Origin: Saccoglossus kowalevskii
Taxonomy: Eukaryota > Hemichordata > Enteropneusta > Harrimaniidae
Length of the DNA stretch: 20,858 nucleotides
Assembly (NCBI RefSeq): GCF_000003605.2
Contig: NW_003155149.1
Coordinates: 1 to 20,858 of the forward strand
Direction: 5' to 3'
Below the pieces are notes generated by a model. It did no database searches and was not told the origin of the DNA. It saw nothing but the letters and a program-made list of their open reading frames with translations. Positions 11,923 through 20,632 of the stretch are shown here, piece after piece. The number at the start of each line of letters is the position of its first letter. Within the stretch, counting starts at the first letter, position 1. The position numbers were made by a program, and so were the translations under genes.

Positions 11923-12440
11923 ATGCGAACTCCAAATAATGCCATAAGGTATAGCGTGCCGTAATTTTGTGGTATTGTACTGGGTATTTTTATTCTACCA
12001 TACTAGGAAATGTGAACTCCAAATAATGCCATAAGTTATAGCGTGCCGTAATTTTGTGGTATTGTACTGGGTATTTTTATTCTACCATACTAGAAATGTG
12101 AACTCCAAATAATGCCATAAATTATAGCGTGCCGTAATTTTACGGTATTGTACTGGGTATTTTCATTCTACCATACTAGGAAATGTGAACTCAAATAATG
12201 CCATAAATTATAGCGTGCCGTAATTTACGGTATGTACTGGGTATTTTCATTCTACCATACTAGGAAATGCGAACTCCAAATAATGCCATAAGTTATAGCG
12301 TGCCGTAATTTTACGGTATTGTACTGGGTATTTTCATTCTACCATACTAGGAAATGCGAACTCCAAATATTGCCATAAGTTATAGCGTGCCGTAATTTTG
12401 TGGTATTGTACTGGGTATTTTCATTCTACCATACTAGGAA
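11923..12440. repeat. 6-monomer block, copy 2 of 3 (518 bp)
   Basis: Same ordered variants as 10705-11226, but 4 bp shorter because of four single-base deletions at about 12093, 12191, 12226 and 12233. The other two copies of the block have no indels, so these deletions are private and suspicious as sequence errors. The block is followed by a TACTTGG/CTAGAAAATG pair like the one after copy 1. Confidence 0.85.
12093..12234. other. Indel cluster, probable consensus error
   Basis: Four one-base losses in about 140 bp: GGAAA to GAAA, CTCCAAAT to CTCAAAT, AATTTTACGG to AATTTACGG, and GTATTGTAC to GTATGTAC. All shorten a run of identical bases, and none appears in the two sister copies of this block (10705 and 15048). 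Confidence 0.6.
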
Positions 12441-13020
12441 ATGCGAACTCCAAATAATGCCATAAGTTATAGCGTGCCGTAATTTTACGGTATTGTACTT
12501 GGTATTTTCATTCTACCATACTAGAAAATGTGAACTCCAAATAATGCCATAAGTTATAGCGTGCCGTAATTTTACGGTATTGTACTGGGTATTTTCATTC
12601 TACCATACTAGGAAATGCGAACTCCAAATATTGCCATAAGTTATAGCGTGCCGTAATTTTACGGTATTGTACTGGGTATTTTCATTCTACCATACTAGGA
12701 AATGCGAACTCCAAATATTGCCATAAGTTATAGCGTGCCGTAATTTTACGGTATTGTACTGGGTATTTTCATTCTACCATACTAGGAAATGCGAAATCCA
12801 AATATTGCCATAAGTTATAGCGTGCCGTAATTTTACGGTATTGTACTGGGTATTTTCATTCTACCATACTAGGAAATGCGAACTCCAAATAATGCCATAA
12901 GTTATAGCGTGCCGTAATTTTACGGTATTGTACTGGGTATTTTCATTCTACCATACTAGGAAATGCGAACTCCAAATAATGCCATAAGTTATAGCGTGCC
13001 GTAATTTTACGGTATTGTAC

Positions 13021-13219
13021 TGGTATTTTCATTCTACCATACTAGAAATGCGAACTCCAAATAATGCCATAATTTATAGCGTGCCGAAATTTTACGGTAT
13101 TGTACTGGGTATTTTCATTCTACCATACTAGGAAATGCGAACTCCAAATAATGCCATAAGTTATAGCGTGCCGTAATTTTACGGTATTGTACTGGGTATT
13201 TTCATTCTACCATACTAGA
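13021..13219. other. Indel cluster, probable consensus error
   Basis: Three single-base losses: CTGGGTATT to CTGGTATT at about 13022, and GGAAATG to GAAATG at about 13044 and 13218. All are homopolymer shortenings, like those near 8358-8511 and 12093-12234. Confidence 0.5.
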
Positions 13220-14003
13220 AATGTGAACTCCAAATAATGCCATAAGTTATAGCGTGCCGTAATTTTACGGTATTGTACTGGGTATTTTCATTCTACCATA
13301 CTAGGAAATGCGAACTCCAAATAATGCCATAAGTTATAGCGTGCCGTAATTTTACGGTATTGTACTGGGTATTTTCATTCTACCATACTAGGAAATGCGA
13401 ACTCCAAATAATGCCATAAGTTATAGCGTGCCGTAATTTTACGGTATTGTACTGGGTATTTTCATTCTACCATACTAGGAAATGTGAACTCCAAATAATG
13501 CCATAAGTTATAGCGTGCCGTAATTTTACGGTATTGTACTGGGTATTTTCATTCTACCATACTAGGAAATGCGAACTCCAAATAATGCCATAAGTTATAG
13601 CGTGCCGTAATTTTGTGGTATTGTACTGGGTATTTTCATTCTACCATACTAGGAAATGCGAACTCCAAATAATGCCATAAGTTATAGCGTGCCGTAATTT
13701 TGTGGTATTGTACTGGGTATTTTCATTCTACCATACTAGGAAATGCGAACTCCAAATAATGCCATAAGTTATAGCGTGCCGTAATTTTACGGTATTGTAC
13801 TGGGTATTTTCATTCTACCATACTAGGAAATGCGAACTCCAAATAATGCCATAAGTTATAGCGTGCCGTAATTTTACGGTATTGTACTGGGTATTTTCAT
13901 TCTACCATACTAGGAAATGCGAACTCCAAATAATGCCATAAGTTATAGCGTGTCGTAATTTTACGGTATTGTACTGGGTATTTTCATTCTACCATACTAG
14001 GAT

Positions 14004-15047
14004 ATGCGAACTCCAAATAATGCCATAAGTTATAGCGTGCCGTAATTTTGTGGTATTGTACTGGGTATTTTCATTCTACCATACTAGGAAATGTGAACTC
14101 CAAATAATGCCATAAGTTATAGCGTGCCGTAATTTTACGGTATTGTACTGGGTATTTTCATTCTACCATACTAGGAAATGTGAACTCCAAATAATGCCAT
14201 AAGTTATAGCGTACCGTAATTTTACGGTATTGTACTGGGTATTTTCATTCTACCATACTAGGAAATGCGAACTCCAAATAATGCCATAAGTTATAGCGTA
14301 CCGTAATTTTACGGTATTGTACTGGGTATTTTCATTCTATTATACTAGGAAATGCGAACTCCAAATAATACCATAAGTTATAGCGTGCCGTAATTTTACG
14401 GTATTGTACTGGGTATTTTCATTCTACCATACTAGGAAATGCGAACTCCAAATAATGCCATAAGTTATAGCGTGCCGTAATTTTACGGTATTGTACTGGG
14501 TATTTTCATTCTACCATACTAGGAAATGCGAACTCCAAATAATGCCATAAGTTATAGCGTGCCGTAATTTTGTGGTATTGTACTGGGTATTTTCATTCTA
14601 CCATACTAGGAAATGTGAACTCCAAATAATGCCATAAGTTATAGCGTGCCGTAATTTTACGGTATTGTACTGGGTATTTTCATTCTACCATACTAGGAAA
14701 TGTGAACTCCAAATAATGCCATAAGTTATAGCGTACCGTAATTTTACGGTATTGTACTGGGTATTTTCATTCTACCATACTAGGAAATGCGAACTCCAAA
14801 TAATGCCATAAGTTATAGCGTACCGTAATTTTACGGTATTGTACTGGGTATTTTCATTCTATTATACTAGGAAATGCGAACTCCAAATAATGCCATAAGT
14901 TATAGCGTGCCGTAATTTTACGGTATTGTACTGGGTATTTTCATTCTACCATACTAGGAAATGCGAACTCCAAATAATGCCATAAGTTATAGCGTGCCGT
15001 AATTTTACGGTATTGTACTGGGTATTTTCATTCTACCATACTAGGAA
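14004..15047. repeat. 6-monomer (522 bp) tandem duplication with TCTATTATAC marker
   Basis: The blocks 14004-14525 and 14526-15047 share the order TTGTGG; GTGAA/TTACGG; GTGAA with GCGTACCG; GCGAA with GCGTACCG ending in TCTATTATAC; then two plain monomers. The marker TCTATTATAC is at 14336 and 14858, exactly 522 bp apart. The first block has private AATACCAT (14352 monomer) and GGATATG (14004). A third copy lies at 15744-16264. Confidence 0.85.
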
Positions 15048-15569
15048 ATGCGAACTCCAAATAATGCCATAAGGTATAGCGTGCCGTAATTTTGTGGTAT
15101 TGTACTGGGTATTTTTATTCTACCATACTAGGAAATGTGAACTCCAAATAATGCCATAAGTTATAGCGTGCCGTAATTTTGTGGTATTGTACTGGGTATT
15201 TTTATTCTACCATACTAGGAAATGTGAACTCCAAATAATGCCATAAATTATAGCGTGCCGTAATTTTACGGTATTGTACTGGGTATATTCATTCTACCAT
15301 ACTAGGAAATGTGAACTCCAAATAATGTCATAAATTATAGCCTGCCGTAATTTTACGGTATTGTACTGGGTATTTTCATTCTACCATACTAGGAAATGCG
15401 AACTCCAAATAATGCCATAAGTTATAGCGTGCCGTAATTTTACGGTATTGTACTGGGTATTTTCATTCTACCATACTAGGAAATGCGAACTCCAAATATT
15501 GCCATAAGTTATAGCGTGCCGTAATTTTGTGGTATTGTACTGGGTATTTTCATTCTACCATACTAGGAA
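15048..15569. repeat. 6-monomer block, copy 3 of 3
   Basis: Same order as 10705-11226: ATAAGGTATAG with TTGTGG and GTATTTTTATT, a second TTGTGG/GTATTTTTATT monomer, two CATAAATTAT monomers, one plain, and one AATATTGCC/TTGTGG. Private changes are GGGTATATTC, AATGTCAT and AGCCTGCCG in units 3-4. It abuts the 14526-15047 block, so two different 6-mers are adjacent here. Confidence 0.85.
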
Positions 15570-15743
15570 ATGCGAACTCCAAATAATGCCATAAGTTATA
15601 GCGTGCCGTAATTTTACGGTATTGTACTGGGTATTTTCATTCTACCATACTAGGAAATGCGAACTCCAAATAATGCCATAAGTTATAGCGTGCCGTAATT
15701 TTACGGTATTGTACTGGGTATTTTCATTCTACCATACTAGGAA

Positions 15744-16264
15744 ATGCGAACTCCAAATATTGCCATAAGTTATAGCGTGCCGTAATTTTGTGGTATTGTA
15801 CTGGGTATTTTCATTCTACCATACTAGGAAATGCGAACTCCAAATAATGCCATAAGTTATAGCGTGCCGTAATTTTACGGTATTGTACTGGGTATTTTCA
15901 TTCTACCATACTAGGAAATGTGAACTCCAAATAATGCCATAAGTTATAGCGTACCGTAATTTTACGGTATTGTACTGGGTATTTTCATTCTACCATACTA
16001 GGAAATGCGAACTCCAAATAATGCCATAAGTTATAGCGTACCGTAATTTTACGGTATTGTACTGGGTATTTTCATTCTATTATACTAGGAAATGCGAACT
16101 CCAAATAATGCCATAAGTTATAGCGTGCCGTAATTTTACGGTATTGTACTGGGTATTTTCATTCTACCATACTAGGAAATGCGAACTCCAATAATGCCAT
16201 AAGTTATAGCGTGCCGTAATTTTACGGTATTGTACTGGGTATTTTCATTCTACCATACTAGGAA
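15744..16264. repeat. Third copy of the TCTATTATAC 6-monomer block
   Basis: Monomers in order: AATATTGCC/TTGTGG; GCGAA/TTACGG; GTGAA with GCGTACCG; GCGAA with GCGTACCG and TCTATTATAC (16076); two plain. The marker is exactly 1218 bp (14 monomers) from the copy at 14858. The last monomer lacks one A (CTCCAATAATG, about 16189), so the block is 521 bp. Confidence 0.8.
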
Positions 16265-16959
16265 ATGCGAACTCCAAATAATGCCATAAGTTATAGCGTG
16301 CCGTAATTTTGTGGTATTGTACTGGGTATTTTCATTCTACCACACTAGGAAATGTGAACTCCAAATAATACCATAAGTTATAGCGTGCCGTAATTTTACG
16401 GTATTGTACTGGGTATTTTCATTCTACCATACTAGGAAATGCGAACTCCAAATAATGCCATAAGTTATAGCGTGCCGTAATTTTACGGTATTGTACTGGG
16501 TATTTTCATTCTACCATACTAGGAAATGTGAACTCCAAGTAATGCCATAAGTTATAGCGTGCCGTAATTTTACGGTATTGTACTGGGTATTTTCATTCTA
16601 CCATACTAGGAAATGCGAACTCCAAATAATGCCATAAGTTATAGCGTGCCGTAATTTTGTGGTATTGTACTGGGTATTTTCATTCTACCATACTAGGAAA
16701 TGCGAACTCCAAATAATGCCATAAGTTATAGCGTGCCGTAATTTTGCGGTATTGTACGGGTATTTTCATTCTACCTTACTAGGAAATGTGAACTCCAAAT
16801 AATGCCATAAGTTATAGCGTGCCGTAATTTTACGGTATTGTACTGGGTATTTTCATTCTACCATACTAGGAAATGCGAACTCCAAATAATGCCATAAGTT
16901 ATAGCGTGTCGTAATTTTACGGTATTGTACTGGGTATTTTCATTCTACCATACTAGGAA

Positions 16960-17916
16960 ATGTGAACTCCAAATATTGTCATAAGTTATAGCGTGCCGTA
17001 ATTTTACGGTATTGTACTGGGTATTTTCATTCTACCATACTAGGAAATGCGAACTCCAAATAATGCCATAAGTTATAGCGTGCCGTAATTTCACGGTATT
17101 GTACTGGGTATTTTCATTCTACCATACTAGGAAATGCGAACTCCAAATAATGCCACAAGTTATAGCGTGCCGTAATTTTACGGTAATGTACTGGGTATTT
17201 TCATTCTACCATAATAGGAAATGCGAACTCCAAATAATGCCATAAGTTATAGCGTGCCGTAATTTTACGGTATTGTACTGGGTATTTTCATTCTACCATA
17301 CTAGAAAATGTGAACTCCAAATAATACCATAAGTTATAGCGTGCCGTAATTTTGTGGTATTGTACTGGGTATTTTCATTCTACCATACTAGGAAATGCGA
17401 ACTCCAAATAATGCCATAAGTTATAGCGTGCCGTAATTTTGCGGTATTGTACTGGGTATTTTCATTCTACCATACTAGGAAATGTGAACTCCAAATAATG
17501 CCATAAGTTATAGCGTGCCGTAATTTTACGGTATTGTACTGGGTATTTTCATTCTACCATACTAGGAAATGCGAACTCCAAAAATTGCCATAAGTTATAG
17601 CGTGCCGTAATTTTACGGTATTGTACTGGGTAATTTCATTCTACCATACTAGGAAATGCGAACTCCAAATAATGCCATAATTTATAGCGTGCCGTAATTT
17701 TGCGGTATTGTACTGGGTATTTTCATTCTACCATACTAGGAAATGCGAACTCCAAATAATGCCATAAGTTATAGCGTGCCGTAATTTTACGGTATTGTAC
17801 TGGGTATTTTCATTCTACCATACTAGGAAATGCGAACTCCAAATAATGCCATAAGTTATAGCGTGTCGTAATTTTACGGTATTGTACTGGCTATTTTCAT
17901 TCTACCATACTAGGAA
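16960..17916. repeat. 11-monomer HOR, complete copy B (957 bp)
   Basis: The same eleven ordered variants as 7405-8360, with exactly 957 bp and no indels. Key markers are AATATTGTCAT (start), AATTTCACGG, GGTAATGTAC with CATAATAGG (17210), AATACCAT/TTGTGG, CCAAAAATTG (17578) with GGGTAATTTC, CATAATTT/TTGCGG, and GTGTCG with CTGGCTATT (17889). Unit 3 has a private GCCACAAG. Two altered copies follow directly at 17917 and 18526. Confidence 0.9.
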
Positions 17917-18525
17917 ATGTGAACTCCAAATATTGTCATAAGTTATAGCGTGCCGTAATTTTACGGTATTGTACTGGGTATTTTCATTCTACCATACTAG
18001 GAAATGCGAACTCCAAATAATGCCATAAGTTATAGCGTGCCGTAATTTCACGGTATTGTACTGGGTATTTTCATTCTACCATACTAGGAAATGCGAACTC
18101 CAAATAATGCCATAAGTTATAGCGTGCCGTAATTTTACGGTAATGTACTGGGTATTTTCATTCTACCATAATAGGAAATGCGAACTCCAAATAATGCCAT
18201 AAGTTATAGCGTGCCGTAATTTTACGGTATTGTACTGGGTATTTTCATTCTACCATACTAGAAAATGTGAACTCCAAATAATGCCATAAGTTATAGCGTG
18301 CCGTAATTTTACGGTATTGTACTGGGTATTTTCATTCTACCATACTAGGAAATGCGAACTCCAAATAATGCCATAAGTTATAGCGTGCCGTAATTTTACG
18401 GTTTTGTACTGGGTATTTTCATTCTACCATACTAGGAAATGCGAACTCCAAATAATGCCATAAGTTATAGCGTGTCGTAATTTTACGGTATTGTACTGGG
18501 TATTTTCATTCTACCATACTAGGAA
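17917..18525. repeat. 11-monomer HOR, copy C reduced to 7 monomers
   Basis: Begins with AATATTGTCAT, AATTTCACGG and GGTAATGTAC/CATAATAGG as in copy B. Unit 5 has the CTAGAAAATGTG start but then AATAATGCC and TTACGG, so it looks hybrid. Units 6-9 (TTGCGG, GTGAA, CCAAAAATTG, CATAATTT) are missing. It resumes with a plain monomer (private GGTTTTGTAC) and the GTGTCG unit, which has ordinary CTGGGTATT. The length is exactly 609 bp. Confidence 0.8.
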
Positions 18526-19830
18526 ATGTGAACTCCAAATATTGTCATAAGTTATAGCGTGCCGTAATTTTACGGTATTGTACTGGGTATTTTCATTCTA
18601 CCATACTAGGAAATGCGAACTCCAAATAATGCCATAAGTTATAGCGTGCCGTAATTTCACGGTATTGTACTGGGTATTTTCATTCTACCATACTAGGAAA
18701 TGCGAACTCCAAATAATGCCATAAGTTATAGCGTGCCGTAATTTTACGGTAATGTACTGGGTATTTTCATTCTACCATAATAGGAAATGCGAACTCCAAA
18801 TAATGCCATAAGTTATAGCGTGCCGTAATTTTACGGTATTGTACTGGGTATTTTCATTCTACCATACTAGAAAATGTGAACTCCAAATAATACCATAAGT
18901 TATAGCGTGCCGTAATTTTGTGGTATTGTACTGGGTATTTTCATTCTACCATACTAGGAAATGCGAACTCCAAATAATGCCATAAGTTATAGCGTGCCGT
19001 AATTTCACGGTATTGTACTGGGTATTTTCATTCTACCATACTAGGAAATGCGAACTCCAAATAATGCCATAAGTTATAGCGTGCCGTAATTTTACGGTAA
19101 TGTACTGGGTATTTTCATTCTACCATAATAGGAAATGCGAACTCCAAATAATGCCATAAGTTATAGCGTGCCGTAATTTTACGGTATTGTACTGGGTATT
19201 TTCATTCTACCATACTAGAAAATGTGAACTCCAAATAATACCATAAGTTATAGCGTGCCGTAATTTTGTGGTATTGTACTGGGTATTTTCATTCTACCAT
19301 ACTAGGAAATGCGAACTCCAAATAATGCCATAAGTTATAGCGTGCCGTAATTTTGCGGTATTGTACTGGGTATTTTCATTCTACCATACTAGGAAATGTG
19401 AACTCCAAATAATGCCATAAGTTATAGCGTGCCGTAATTTTACGGTATTGTACTGGGTATTTTCATTCTACCATACTAGGAAATGCGAACTCCAAAAATT
19501 GCCATAAGTTATAGCGTGCCGTAATTTTACGGTATTGTACTGGGTAATTTCATTCTACCATACTAGGAAATGCGAACTCCAAATAATGCCATAATTTATA
19601 GCGTGCCGTAATTTTGCGGTATTGTACTGGGTATTTTCATTCTACCATACTAGGAAATGCGAACTCCAAATAATGCCATAAGTTATAGCGTGCCGTAATT
19701 TTACGGTATTGTACTGGGTATTTTCATTCTACCATACTAGGAAATGCGAACTCCAAATAATGCCATAAGTTATAGCGTGTCGTAATTTTACGGTATTGTA
19801 CTGGCTATTTTCATTCTACCATACTAGGAA
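18526..19830. repeat. 11-monomer HOR, copy D expanded to 15 monomers
   Basis: All eleven ordered variants are present, but units 2-5 (AATTTCACGG; GGTAATGTAC/CATAATAGG; plain; AATACCAT/TTGTGG) occur twice, at 18613-18960 and 18961-19308. Later markers are CCAAAAATTG at 19492 and CTGGCTATT at 19803, each exactly 1914 bp (22 monomers) after its match in copy B. The length is 1305 bp, 15 x 87. Confidence 0.85.
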
Positions 19831-20613
19831 ATGTGAACTCCAAATATTGTCATAAGTTATAGCGTGCCGTAATTTTACGGTATTGTACTGGGTATTTTCA
19901 TTCTACCATACTAGGAATTGTGAACTCCAAATAATGTCATAAGTTATAGCGTGCCGTAATTTTACGGTATTGTACTGGGTATTTTCATTCTACCATACTA
20001 GGAAATGTGAACTCCAAATAATGCCATAAGTTATAGCGTGCCGTAATTTTACGGTAATGTACTGGGTATTTTCATTCTACCATACTAGGAAATGCGAACT
20101 CCAAATAATGCCATAAGTTATAGCGTGCCGTAATTTTGCGGTAATGTACTGGGTATTTTCATTCTACCATACTAGGAAATGTGAACTCCAAATATTGTCA
20201 TAAGTTATAGCGTGCCGTAATTTTACGGTATTGTACTGGGTATTTTCATTCTACCATACTAGGAAATGCGAACTCCAAATAATGCCATAAGTTATAGCGT
20301 GCCGTAATTTTGCGGTATTGTACTGGGTATTTTCATTCTACCATAATAGGAAATGCGAACTCCAAATAATGCCATAAGTTATAGCGTGCCGTAATTTTAC
20401 GGTATTGTACTGGGTATTTTCATTCTACCATACTAGGAAATGCGAACTCCAAATAATGCCATAAGTTATAGCGTGCCGTAATTTTACGGTATTGTACTGG
20501 GTATTTTCATTCTACCATACTAGGAAATGCGAACTCCAAATAATGCCATAAGTTATAGCGTGCCGTAATTTTACGGTATTGTACTGGGTATTTTCATTCT
20601 ACCATACTAGGAA

Positions 20614-20632
20614 ATGGGAACTCCAAATATTG
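20614..20632. repeat. Truncated terminal monomer at the right array edge
   Basis: The last unit keeps only its first ~19 bases (ATGGGAACTCCAAATATTG) and then departs from the consensus. Its TGGGAAC variant is rare; the only other example I noticed is near 5144. The three preceding monomers (20353, 20440, 20527) are essentially consensus, so the array stops abruptly. Confidence 0.85.

Larger units (their letters stand above)
1..20632. repeat. 87-bp satellite DNA array, 237 full monomers
   Basis: Head-to-tail tandem array with an 87-bp period; the copy at 1924-2010 is a consensus example. Starting the unit at its ATG, monomers begin at 10, 97, 184, 271 and so on to 20614, giving 237 complete units and a net -15 bp from exact periodicity. 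The consensus has 32 G/C of 87 and four CpG sites. All three forward frames meet TAA (unit positions 40, 23 and 15) and all three reverse frames meet TAG or TGA, so although 87 is a multiple of 3 the array cannot encode a repeat protein. Copies differ by only a few substitutions from a limited set: GCGAA/GTGAA, TTACGG/TTGCGG/TTGTGG, CTAGG/CTAGA, AATAATG/AATATTG. No inversion or inserted element interrupts it. The left end is not in the window. Function is unknown; a heterochromatic or centromere-associated satellite is the likely class. Confidence 0.98.

Noticed and set aside
1-20632. CRISPR array or other repeat-spacer system
   Set aside because: The whole 87-bp unit is conserved, with no unique spacers between short repeats, and there are no cas genes.
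1-20632. Repeat protein encoded by an in-frame 87-bp unit (29 codons)
   Set aside because: Every one of the six frames of the consensus has at least one stop per unit, and the variants do not remove them all.
1-20632. CENP-B box in the monomer
   Set aside because: The reverse strand has TTCG at the GCGAA site, but the required downstream A and CGGG are absent.
1-20632. Pol III internal promoter (B box) or tRNA-derived origin
   Set aside because: Only a short GTTCG core on the reverse strand resembles a B box. The rest of the box and any A box at suitable spacing are missing.
1-20632. Telomeric repeat or simple microsatellite
   Set aside because: The period is 87 bp with complex sequence; no TTAGGG-like or short simple motif is tandemly repeated.
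1-20632. Tandem core of a Helitron-type element (CTAG as the CTRR end)
   Set aside because: CTAG is in every monomer, and neither a terminal hairpin at the correct place nor an element boundary or helicase sequence is seen.
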